Part shown: piece by piece, positions 42,900 to 52,482 of the stretch | Position numbering within the stretch: position 1 is the first letter of the stretch | Layout of the letters: every line of letters begins with the position of its first letter | Assembly: GCA_012656075.1 (NCBI GenBank) | Contig: JAAKBF010000164.1 | Coordinates: 62,001 to 126,000 of the forward strand | DNA from: Phytophthora hibernalis | Taxonomy: Eukaryota > Oomycota > Peronosporomycetes > Peronosporales > Peronosporaceae | Direction of reading: 5' to 3' | Length of the DNA: 64,000 nt | Translations under genes and position numbers: made by a program | Notes under the pieces: generated by a model | Seen by the model: the letters and a program-made list of their open reading frames with translations, nothing else | The model's database searches: none | What the model was told of the DNA's origin: nothing

Positions 42900-42958
42900 C
42901 TAATGACTAACTTGTCAGATACCGTATTGAATACGGTATCTGACAAGTTAGTCATTAG
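42900..42958. repeat. 59-bp perfect palindrome
   Basis: A 29-base arm (42900-42928, CTAATGACTAACTTGTCAGA then TACCGTATT) is followed by one base (G, 42929) and its exact reverse complement (42930-42958). It would form a long hairpin with essentially no loop. Confidence 0.85.
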
Positions 42959-43026
42959 TAACTCATTACCACCCAAACTTTATACCGAAAGGACATTTGC
43001 AAGACTTTATCCCAAACATCCCCGAA

Positions 43027-43450
43027 GTTAAGGACAAATAAAAGGACCAAAAGTTAAGGGCTTACATTGGCCAGAGTTTTCTGGTATGTTTATAAAGCCC
43101 TTTATTCGCTCTAAGAATGGTATGTCTTTCATTGTGATCACTGTTGTCCATCTGACTAAAACTGTCAATTCAAAAATGTTCATTTTAACAAATCACTTTT
43201 GCGTTTTGTCCTTAATTCTAGGACAAACTTTCGAATTAACTTGCGTTGAGTAAGGGGTTTTAGCCTCGGATGCCTTCGTATTACATCACTGCTCTAAAGA
43301 CAATTTGATATATCGGACACATCGCATTTAGCGTGGATACATCACCCTCAATACAAACATTACGTCATTTTTGTCCTTAATTCCCGGTTCTATGACAAAA
43401 ATGGGAAATTCCGGCGTACTTAAGCGAATTTTTGTCCTTAAATTAAGGAC
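43027..43450. repeat. Possible MITE-like element with TTAAGGACAAA ends
   Basis: GTTAAGGACAAA at 43027-43038 faces TTTGTCCTTAA at 43431-43441. The same TTTTGTCCTTAA word occurs inside (about 43204 and 43369), and an inverted partner follows at 43443. There is no coding content. The boundaries and any target duplication are uncertain. Confidence 0.4.
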
Positions 43451-44000
43451 CAAAAATGTTGGGGTTATATTGAAACGACACAGCTCGGTTTACCGGTTTA
43501 ATATCGGTATATTTCAAGAGCCTGGCCAGGGCCTGACCTGTGAAAAACACAGGCCCGACCTTCACCCTTACCAGACCCACAGTAGACCCGTTTAATATGT
43601 AACCAGTTGAGATGGGAGATGGTTGACTTGGAGCCTTGTGCACGGAACTCGTCAGGGTTTTCAGTTGCCCAGACAGGAAGGCGTACTGCGCGCGCATGAC
43701 CTGTAGCTGCTCCTGTAGTCCGGCCATAGCCGCTTGGGACTCCTCGTGTTATTTCTTCAACAGTTGAATTTCCTTTTTGCTCTCGTACTGAAGCTCTTGG
43801 ATCTCAACCGCCAACGTGTCGGTTTTCTACGTCAACATGTCGGTCTAGTTCTTGAGTCTCTTTTTCATCGCGGTCATCTTCGCAGACAAACGGATCAGAC
43901 ACTGCTTGTAATAGTCGGCCTCGTCCTGCTCTTCTTCTTCCTTTTCCTCTTCTTCTTCTTCTTCTTCTTCTTCTACTCTTCCTCTCCTGTTGCGAGCGAT
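43443..44000 (-). pseudogene. Decayed coiled-coil protein gene
   Basis: One minus-strand frame reads through an acidic poly-Glu stretch (43935-43975), EADYYKQCLIRLSAKMTAMK, DTLAVEIQELQYESKKEIQL and AAMAGLQEQLQVMRAQYAFL, with three in-frame stops (near 43845, 43830 and 43750). Heptad spacing is maintained on both sides of the stops, so it is a recently dead coiled-coil gene or fragment. I cannot assign a family; the end at 43443 has no conserved C-terminus. Confidence 0.6.
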
Positions 44001-45064
44001 CTACGATAGCGGGACTACCGGTAACACTCCTGAATGTCAACCGGACGCTGCCCGAACCGCTGCTTGAAGTGAGGTAGGTACCCACGTCAGCCCCAGCGTC
44101 TCCAGCTCCACACCTCTATCCGCTGCTTGGACCAGCAACTGATCGACTAGAGCCGCCTCAATCTCTAGGTACCTGCCGAGACCGACGGGAGGCTGCAGGA
44201 TGGCGACGACCGTCGATCCGTCGACGTCCTTACCGAATCATAGGCGAGCCCAGGTTGCCAGGTTAGACAGCGGCTGCTCAATGCATTGCACGAAGCGCCT
44301 GCTGCTCGGTGACAGTCAGTTGCACCATTGCGATCTTGGACGGCAACTTGAAGAAGACGCTCGTAACAGCATTAGTAGCAGAGCATATTTGTCATGTCCT
44401 TCGATGACACGCTGCGACTATCGTCGGGCTTTGGCAACATCCTGGCTTTGAACCATGTTGAAGTGAGCGTGGCGACGTTGAAGCGTTGACGCTGCCAGAT
44501 TGAACACTACATCTGGGACTTCCGTGTCGTACCGGTACTTCGGAGTACAGTGCGTTGAAAGAATTCCCAGAGCTGATCCCGGACTGATCGCTCTGCTCGC
44601 GTGCTGAGCCGCGTGATACCAGGATCGACGTGTTCTATGCATGGGAAGCATGACCACGGAGAGCATACCGGTAACAATTTAGTTTCGCAGGATCGCAAGT
44701 TTTGATTGATCTGTATAAACGACTCCATGCAGCTTTCCAGGCACGATAGCATTGCCGCGGGCTTTACAGTGCGATAGTGTAAACGTTGTTTTGGTGTTCG
44801 AAGCTATCCCTAGTGAAGTGTCCGCGTTTCAGAGGCGTAGTGGCCAGTGGGAAAGTATAACAGCACTGCTACATGGGTCGAAGCCATGATACACAGCCCT
44901 CATAACAATCTACCATTACCAAAACACCGCCAAGAAACACCGTATCATCGCAAAACTGCAGCACAATCCGGAGGCGCATTCCCAAGTCGTGTTTCGTTCA
45001 CACACACTTTGGAATTGTCAATTAATGCTACCAACGTAATAAGACATGGCCCCTGCGGACCAGC
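44001..45064. other. Gene-poor interval, part 3
   Basis: Nothing supportable as a gene. It includes TACCGGTA at 44016, 44530 and 44666 and the ACGTTGAAGCGTTGACGCTGCCAG word (about 44469) shared with about 39613. Confidence 0.4.
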
Positions 45065-45436
45065 TCACAGCACCGAGTTCTTGTCATCGATAGTGAAAAT
45101 CTCACCCGGCAGCTTCTCCTCCTCGTTCCGTCGCTTCATGTAGACGGCGCCAAGCACGCCGATGCAGGCGCATGCAGCAATGGCGGCAATGAGGGGCGCC
45201 GAGCTGGTCTTCTCCTCTTCCTCGCCCTTCTCCTCCTCGGGGTCGCCGGACGTGAACTTGACCTGGTGCACGTCAAAGCCCTTCTGGACCGAAGACGGGG
45301 CCGAGCTGCCGCTGTCGCTGTCGCTGGACGCCGACTTGGACTCGATTTCGGGCTTCTGCTGCTGTTCGGAGTTACCGGCGCTAACCTGCGCCATGCAGAG
45401 CACGGCGACGATGAAAAGTCCCTTGACGAGCTGCAT
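45065..45436 (-). CDS. Short form of the mucin-like surface protein family
   Basis: 123 aa. Signal peptide MQLVKGLFIVAVLCMAQVSA, a short Ser/Asp/Gln-rich segment, conserved juxtamembrane FDVHQVKFTSGDPEEE, an acidic stretch, one membrane helix (APLIAAIAACACIGVLGAVY) and the cytosolic tail MKRRNEEEKLPGEIFTIDDKNSVL. The start is the ATG at 45436, which begins the signal peptide. Both termini clearly match the long gene at 35695 (MKVAKGLVLVAVLCAAQVNA; IFTVDKNSAL), but the entire Ser/Thr repeat region is missing. The conserved cytosolic tail suggests a shared partner or sorting signal (inference). I know no named family. Confidence 0.8.
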   Translation of the reverse strand: MQLVKGLFIVAVLCMAQVSAGNSEQQQKPEIESKSASSDSDSGSSAPSSVQKGFDVHQVKFTSGDPEEEKGEEEEKTSSAPLIAAIAACACIGVLGAVYMKRRNEEEKLPGEIFTIDDKNSVL

Positions 45437-45492
45437 GTTCCTGTGAGTTCGAGCTGCGGTGATACACGTGCAAAAAGGAGGTTCCTGCCTGA

Positions 45493-45511
45493 GTCTAATT
45501 GGGAAATGGCC
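45493..45511 (-). promoter_or_regulatory. Inr site of the short mucin-like gene
   Basis: The minus strand reads GGCCATTTCCCAATTAGAC, an exact CATTYYNCAWTT match, about 57-75 bases before the ATG. Position and sequence parallel those of the long gene. Confidence 0.6.
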
Positions 45512-47032
45512 ATACAAAGTATGGCGGATTGGAGATATTCGGCACGAATCAAAGCGCAAAGATTCATCTTGGGCTGGTGAGACCAGAGCAAGAGTCTAGC
45601 CAACTTGCATCCTGCGCTGGTGAGGCTGAGGATAAGCCCCGATAGTAATCCCTGTTGACCGTGTTCAAAGTTGCGCAAAGGGAAGATAAGATGCATCAAA
45701 CAATGCCAAGTTGCGGAAGAGATTTGAGTTGCGCTCATTTTTAGATGGCGCCCAGCCGGTTCTTGCGAATGCCCGAGTCTTTTGTAAACTTTAGGTTTGC
45801 ATTGACGAAAATGTACAGTGCGGATAGAGAGAACAGCGCGGTGACAGCAGGGTCCGCCCTAGAGCGCTTCGATATCTTCGGGCTGTGGTGCCAGGCAAAA
45901 ATAGTTTCCACTGTGCGTACCGTACTCTAGAGACTTTGACGCAAGCGTTGTATCACTCCGCTGTTCGCAGCTACCGGTAACGTTGTCCAAGCAAAATTCG
46001 ATGCACATGTAAACCGTAGGGGACGCGCGCGGTTGGACTCCAACTTGGAACCGCTTCACGAGTTCTAAAACGAGGCAACCGCAATCGCCCGGAGAGGCAA
46101 CGCCGGCATGGCGCCAGACAATTCTTGCGATCGCACCCGTGGGTCAAATCGTGCTCGGATCTTACGATGGCACACGCACTCTCTATTATAATAATAGGCA
46201 ATGCACCAAGCCTTGATGCTGCAAGTTCGAGGCTGCAGATCGTAGCGCAATCGAGTTGATATGTATACATGTACAGATTCGGCGTGATAAGGCGCAAGCA
46301 GCAAATGGAACCAACGCGCTCGGAATTCAGCGATCGTGCTTGTTGCGTCTTGCAACTGAGAAAGACACGAACCCAGGCCAAGGTGCTGTTTTCTTCCCAC
46401 CGGTGAATTCCACTTCAACTTTTCGACCATCACTCGAGCGAGGAGTGAATGTACCACTTCAACTTCGATCAAACTGCAACAACGAAAGCGTCCACCACAA
46501 CAGTACCGGTACGTTGGACAGGTGCAGTACATCTACTGTACCGGTATACCCAAGTGGTAACCCGTCATTAGCTTGAGAGACTTCATGCCCAGGGATGCAT
46601 TACTTTTTTACACCTGTGTGGAAAGCGCTTCTTGTCCGCACGAATAACTTAGAAAACGAAGCCGACTGACCAACTGAAATCCAGTAGCAATCGATTGGTT
46701 CAGCATACGCTGAGGATATGTGTGTCCGACGATGTTGAGGTAGCGCCTTTCGGTCTACCACTTTTCGAGTTAGATCTCGGTTGCATCATCGAGGCATCGA
46801 GGTGAGTTGTAAGGTGGCTATGGCCGTCGCTTTTCGATGAAGAACCCTGAATCGCGTCGCTCTTCAGGGTGTGTGGCAGACTTAAAATCGGATACCATGT
46901 CTTGCCATCATTGTCTTTGCAGCGACTAAAATACTCGAGTTGACGCCATGTTGAAACGACCGTGTCCTGCTTGGCAGTTAGGCTGGTAGTCCTCGGCCTT
47001 TGTAAGCAGCGAGCAATCTGAGCCTCGAGACC
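45512..47032. other. Intergenic, no recognised gene
   Basis: Small frames only. TACCGGTA at 45972, 46504 and 46539; TACATGTA at 46266. Confidence 0.4.
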
Positions 47033-48605
47033 ATGACGCGTCAACTCGGTCACCCAGCAACGTACGACCGGATGATGGCCGAGCTGCAGTTCGATTCCGA
47101 CGAAGACGAGCGAGAATCAAAGTACAGCGACCTGAGAAAATACGATGCTCGTGAAAGTACTCGACGCTCGACCAAGCAGTCTGCAAAGTCCGAGGTGAAG
47201 CGCAAAGACGATCAGCATTGTGAGACCAAAACCGCCGAAATGGAAGCGAAGGATAGTGAGTCTCGAAGGCGACGGCCTTCCTCCCCGAAGATAAAATACC
47301 ATCACGACGTAGCAGCAGCTTCAGTCGAAGTCACAATTCAGAAGGCGAAATTCCGAACGACTCGGATGACTCCGATCAGGAACATGAAGGTAGTTTGCAG
47401 ACCTTGTGCTGCATTTCAAGTACATACCTCACTCTGTTCTCAATGTGTAGCACCTGTGGTCAATGCTAACCGAGAGCTCTTTGGAGCCGCAAATGCTACC
47501 GTCAACAATAAAGAGTCCTCTGGCCCAACAAGGCGGACGGAGGTTAATGCGCTGAAATCGTTCGTGATGCGATCACCTGCGCAAGGTTCCCCAGCAATTC
47601 GCGTACGCCCGACAATCTTCGAGCTCGATGATGATCGACTAATATATTTTTTGCTGCGACCAGTGCTATGTTGAACGCGATCGCCAAGGCCTCAACCGCT
47701 TGCACCCAGTCTTCCGACTTTTTCTCGAGTCAGGAAAGCAGTTTTTGCTGTGTGCTCAAAAGCGAACGAGCAGCAAGACATCCAACTACCTGCTCACCAT
47801 GGAGCAAAACCCAACGAATCGACGCAGCAACCTCATTGTCGGGAAATTGCGAGGCAACTGGGTATGTGCACCGAGAATCGTTCAGTCGGCCGCCAATCTA
47901 ACCACTTGTACCGTTTTGTGTGTTCCCAGTTAGGTTCCGAGTACACTGTGTACAACGACGGCATGAGTCCTAACAAAACTGCTCTGGAGGCGAATGTTCG
48001 CAACATTTTAGGCGCCGTGGAGTTCTCTTACGACGAGATGGGGCCAGGAAGACTCGGTGTGCAGATTCCCCAAGTGCAGTCCAACGGCGCAGCGTTGACG
48101 TGGAAGGATAAGCCTGAATCGAGCAGCGAGCTGCTCGTGCTGCATAACAAGCGACCTCATTTCGACGAGAAGACTGGCGGTCACGTGTTAGACTTCGGTG
48201 GGCGCGTTACCATGCCGTCCATCAAGAACTTCCAGATGATGTGCGATGTAAGGCATCAGTTAGCGATCCAAATTCCTTTCGACTTGATGCTGATTTTTGC
48301 CTTGTCGACAATTCCGTTCAGGTTCTCGGGGATGGTACAGTGCTGCAGTTTGGCCGGGTGTCTTGTCAGCCACCAGGACCTCGCATGCAGCGCAAGTGCC
48401 ACTCAAACACTTTTTCCATGGATGTCAAGGTAAGATCAACTTGTCGAAGCGGAAATTCCCACGTCAATCACACCACTCGCTTTCAATGTTGCAGTACCCG
48501 CTAAGCCCACTTCAAGGATTCGCGATCTGCCTTGCCACACTCGACACCAAGTTCACCGACCTCAAGATCTACGATAATGTGTCCAAGCTCATGAAGAGGA
48601 AATAG
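47033..48605 (+). CDS. Tubby-domain (TULP) protein
   Basis: Five exons inferred: 47033-47602, 47664-47861, 47930-48247, 48322-48429 and 48495-48605. All introns are about 60-74 bases with GT...AG ends and preserve one frame of 434 aa. The N-terminal 190 residues are charged and probably disordered. The C-terminal Tubby domain shows CYVERDRQGLNRLHPVFRLF, RTSSKTSNYLLTME, VGKLRGNW, EYTVYNDG, RPHFDEKTGGHVLDFGGRVT, SIKNFQMMCD, LQFGRV, FSMDVKYPLSPLQGFAICLA and the final KFTDLKIYDN. Tubby domains bind phosphoinositides and in ciliated cells help deliver membrane proteins to cilia. A role in zoospore flagella is possible but not shown here. Confidence 0.9.
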
Positions 48606-48828
48606 AATTTACATCACCCCCATCAAATCTCTCTATCGCGGCATGCTCGTAATCCACGTTCCCTCAGGGATAGTTACCGGTATTCACACGAAGCAACAGC
48701 TCACCGAATAGATTCTGCTCTCATCGTTCGGGTAGGCATCTACACAACACCTATCTACCGACGCGTGTTGCGTCTCCGGTCACCGTAGCTATTGTTGTTT
48801 CTGTAAGGTCTCGTCGGCAAGGCCTCAT

Positions 48829-50310
48829 TCAATCGTGCATACCCTTGATTCCCAGAGCTCTTCCGAGATCGCGATGATCCCCCTCCTCTGCTGCGGTTTT
48901 TCTTGCCCCTTTAGAAGATCTGTCGTGCGAGTAGTAGTCCTCGTCCTCATCGTAGTCGTAACCGTTGTAGTCTGGGTATTCGTCTTCGGCATCTCGACCA
49001 CGCTTGCGTCCTGTTACGCGACGTCCATTGCCGTTGTCATTGGAGTTGTAGCAGTCAGCTGCAAAATGTCCAGGTTTGCCGCACTTGAAGCAGTTGCCTC
49101 CTCCACCTCTGTTGTATCCATTCGTGCGCATAGGACACTCAGCAGCGATGTGGCCAGCCTCGTTGCACACAAAACACGTCTGAACTGTCCGACCACTACT
49201 CGTTCGGATGGCGAAGTCGGTCGCAGCGGGCTCCTGTACGTATGACATTCCCCCAGCGTGTGATTCTCGGCGCAATGAGGGCAGTACACTCGTCTGTCGG
49301 CAGGAGGAGGCACAGGCACACAGTGCAGATGGCCCGCTGCCGTGCATACCATGCACGGCAACAGCTCCTGCCTCTCAACGTTCTCGCAATCGTCGTCGAC
49401 ATGTCCGCCGCGACCGCAGATGCTGCACGGGTCGAGTTGCTTCGATCGATTGTCACAACCCTGCAACCACAACATTTAGCCAATGAGATCCTTACCTTTC
49501 AACCATGCAAACAAATGCTCAAAACGTACCCGCTCCTGGTGGCCCAGTTGCAGACAATTGGTGCACGGCAAGTTCGGACACTCCCACGCCTGATGCCCAC
49601 GCAGTGCAGTAGTAGCAGGGCCGCTGCAGCTTGTCGTTCATGCAGACATTGGCCATGTGGCCCACCTGTCCGCAGTGGAAGCACTTGGTGGCCAGGTCCG
49701 TGACGAAGTACCTGTTTTCCTTGCGCTTGCGCATCTCGGCCGGGTCCCTTTTCTTCCTGCTCTTCGTATCGTCGTCCTTGTCAGCGTCAACCTTCTCCTT
49801 CTTGACGTCGAACAGCGGCACGCCCACCTGCAACCTGCTGTCTTCGTCCTGCTGCTCATCCTCAGGCACGATCCTTTTCTCCACGGGCACGTCGCCCGTC
49901 TCGCCGCGGAATCTCGAGCTGAAGTCGCTCAAAATGAAGTCGTTGAGCGGCTCCAGTGGCGGCTCTTCCAGCACCAGCAGTTTGCGCTGGCCCACGGGCA
50001 CCAGGAAGCGCGCCTGCGCCCATTTGGACAGCGTCACCTTCTTGTCGGCATCATCAATCTTGATTACGGCGGGTTTCTGAGTCTCGGCGTCCGAGTCGAC
50101 GCTGATTGGCTCACCCACGTCTGAGTCTGAGTCCCAGCGACTGGGTTTCTGAATCTGTGGCTGCCGACGCGTGGGCTGCACGGCCAGAGGCACCACGCGG
50201 TGCGCGCGTGGGTCCGATGGGTCCATCACATGCAGAAGCTCCTCGTCGCTGTCCGAGGACTCACTCACGTCGCTCATGGCGCTCAGTACGCCCGCGTTCT
50301 CGCCCCGCAT
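48829..50310 (-). CDS. Multi-CCHC zinc-knuckle protein (AIR/ZCCHC7 type)
   Basis: Probable RNA-binding subunit like yeast Air1/2 or human ZCCHC7, which link RNA substrates to the TRAMP poly(A) polymerase and the nuclear exosome. An acidic/basic disordered N-terminus (about 210 aa) is followed by seven knuckles: CFHCGQVGHMANVC, CYYC...RGHQAWEC, CTNCLQLGHQERGC (formed across an intron at about 49472-49545), CSICGRGGHVDDDC, CMVC...CPHCAENHTLGEC, CFVCNEAGHIAAEC and CFKCGKPGHFAADC. The C-terminus is rich in Tyr/Asp, then basic. Frame changes near 49603 (second knuckle) and 49240 need indels and may be sequence errors. The start is at 50310 (MRGEN) or 50277 (MSDVSE). Divergent from LSm3, with a 153-base shared promoter. 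Confidence 0.72.
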
Positions 50311-50463
50311 CCTGCGCTCGAGGTGCTCTATCTGCCAATGATGTGGAAAGGGCGCAATGAGTAATGCTCATTGGCTGAAATAGATATTTCTCTCATTGGT
50401 TGAAATGGAAAAGGAAACCTTCCTCTATAAGAGCAAAACCATTCCGCATCCGAAAGCCAAGCC
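50311..50463. promoter_or_regulatory. Bidirectional promoter, zinc-knuckle gene / LSm3
   Basis: Contains a direct repeat of TCATTGGYTGAAA (about 50368-50380 and 50392-50404), that is, two inverted CCAAT boxes. The LSm3 initiator CCATTCCGCATCC is at 50439-50451, within a 19-base word (50433-50451) also found before BUB3. Confidence 0.6.
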
Positions 50464-50742
50464 ATGGCGTCGATCGACGAGCCGCTGGACCTGATCAAGC
50501 TGAGCGTGGCCGAGCGCATCTACGTCAAGTGCCGCGGCGACCGCGAGCTGCGAGGCGTGCTGAAGGCGTACGACCAGCACCTGAACATGGTGCTGAGCGA
50601 CGTGGAGGAGACCATCACCGTGCAGGAGCTGGACCCGGAGACGTACGAGGAGCTCATCAAGCAGTCCAAGCGCACCATCGAGATGCTCTTCGTGCGCGGA
50701 GACGTCGTGATTCTCGTGGCACCCCCGCTACGCACCGCCTAA
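50464..50742 (+). CDS. LSM3: U6 snRNA-associated Sm-like protein LSm3
   Basis: 92 aa, intronless. An Sm fold fills the protein: PLDLIKLSVAERIYVKCRGD (Sm1 start), RELRGVLKAYDQHLNMVLSD (Sm1 end, with the D-x-H-x-N RNA-binding loop) and IEMLFVRGDVVILVAPP (Sm2, with RGD). LSm3 is a subunit of the LSm2-8 ring that binds the U6 snRNA 3' end in the nucleus, and of the cytosolic LSm1-7 mRNA-decay ring. Start at ATG 50464, 13 bases after the initiator site. Confidence 0.95.
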   Translation: MASIDEPLDLIKLSVAERIYVKCRGDRELRGVLKAYDQHLNMVLSDVEETITVQELDPETYEELIKQSKRTIEMLFVRGDVVILVAPPLRTA

Positions 50743-50981
50743 GACACGAGCCCCACAGCAGGTTAGATAAGCAGACCGATGTTTCCTTTGCCGTCTTTCA
50801 CTTCGTTCGGCCTTAGGTTATGAGCCCCTTGGTGCATTTGTTACTTGCTACTGTTGATGCTGCACGTGATACACTTAAAGATTGCAGCTGAATGGATGTA
50901 GGGCACTAGTTGCTGTCGACGTGGAAACTCCACTGGGTTTGCAAACGTCGCTCGAAGTCCATGATAGCAGCTTCGACATCG

Positions 50982-51989
50982 TCAACAGTGTCCTTGGCGT
51001 CGTGGAGATTCGCATGGTGTTGGTGTGTTACGGAGGTTGTGTGTGCGCTGCAGGAGCTGGTTGAGGACGATGGTACCGAGCTGAAGCCGGACGTTTGCTG
51101 GGGGCTGAAGCAGCGCGGACGTGAGGTTTGGAGGAGCTTCGACTACTGCGGCTGCTGGTATAACTTTGCCGTCGTCTGGTGGCAGTTTTCGTTGATTGGG
51201 GTGGGCGGTGTTGGTTTTCGTGGGACTGGAGCTGCGTTGCCACGCCTGCTTCCTTCTCGGAGAGGACTTGTCGCGCTTGTCAAAGACCCACTTGTTCTCG
51301 GTTCGAAGTTGAGCTTCTCGGGCTTTTGCTTCTTGTAGAACACGCCGTCGCTCGTCGTCGAGCTGCTCGCGGAGTCGTCGCCGCACGTTGATGTCGTACA
51401 CGAAATCGATCGGCTCTGATTTCGGTTTGGCTGTCGTAGTTGAAGACTTGTGTGCTCGTTTATGTTTATTGTGTGTTGGGGACTTCGTCGACCTGCTAGA
51501 ACAGCAGGAATCGTTTTTCGTTGGTTTTGAAGAGCGGCTATCTCCTGGATGCGTTTTCGCAGAAGAAGTCGCTGTTGGCCTTGTGGCTTGTTTGCGGTAG
51601 GTTCGAGAGTGGTCGTTTGTGGATTTATGTCGTGATCTTCTGCTGGAGCTAGTAGATGTTGGCGCAACGAAGTCGCCAGGGATGTCCACAACGTCGCCGA
51701 GAGCAGAGTGAGAGGCATCCGGGTCATCTCGAGAGTTGTAAAGATCTGTGCACAAGCAGTAGTATACTTAGCTCGAATTCAACGTGAGTGAAGAAAACAG
51801 GTGCATACCACAGCCTTCTCCGTTGTCCAAGTTTCTGAAGTTCCACCCCATCAAATGATTGAATCGTTCAAGCTCTTCAACGTTATCGAGTGTATGAGGT
51901 ACAACGATGTCAGTGATGAGCAGCCTACGAAGGAAGCATACGACACACTGACCTTGCATGCATTTCTGCCCATTGTTCAGCGCACTCAT
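50982..51989 (-). CDS. Unknown charged protein with helical segment
   Basis: Two exons inferred (51989-51809 and 51745-50982; intron GTATGC...CACAG) giving 314 aa. The N-terminal exon contains TLDNVEELERFNHLMGWNFR. The middle is rich in Ser, Thr, Lys and Arg. A helical, charged stretch follows (RRRLREQLDDERRRVLQEAK), then a Pro/Gln-rich end. I do not recognise the family. No signal peptide or membrane segment. Confidence 0.5.
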
Positions 51990-52179
51990 CGCCGGGAGTG
52001 GACAAACGTCGCGGCAATCGACCAGCTAAATACTTGACCGACCGACGATTCTTCCTTTTTAGAGTCCATCATACCAGTCCTAAAAATATATCGGCTAGAA
52101 GCACTCCAGTCGGAGAAAACGTCAAGATGGTCAACGTTTCGGCGCAAAACAAGCTGGCGTGTTGTTTTCATGGCGATCA

Positions 52180-52313
52180 AAACAACAATTAACAATGGAT
52201 GGCACATGATGATTTGATGATACTTGCCACCAGCGAATGTTCTGCCGCCTCGCGTCGTCTAGCCGCAACATCTCTGGTTCCAGTGTTCGCATAGTGCGGA
52301 AACCCGTCTCCAT
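52180..52313 (-). pseudogene. C-terminal remnant of the multi-membrane protein family
   Basis: Encodes RTLEPEMLRLDDARRQNIRW then WQVSS. The same terminal block ends the two neighbouring genes (YLEPQMWRLDDPRLRELHWW and CTEPEMWRLDDSRLQRVRWW). It is a third, mostly deleted member of the tandem family. Confidence 0.7.
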
Positions 52314-52482
52314 GTCATTGTTTTACTTTGATAGGTCTTCAAGCATCCAGAGTCTGTGTCTGGATTCCAGACACATACACGGTTTCCGGAGATAAGGTTG
52401 CCATCGACGACAAATGCCCCCATTCATCGAAGTCCTAGAAGTGGATTGCGAGAGTTGAGCGAAACTGCTCGTCAAGAAAAAA

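Noticed and set aside
43740..43850. Stop-codon reassignment to explain in-frame TAG/TAA in the coiled-coil frame
   Set aside because: Other genes in the window end normally at these codons.
47390..47450. Possible extra intron in the Tubby-domain gene (GTAGTT...GTGTAG)
   Set aside because: Removing 61 bases shifts the frame into a stop. Left in, the frame stays open to the next well-placed intron.
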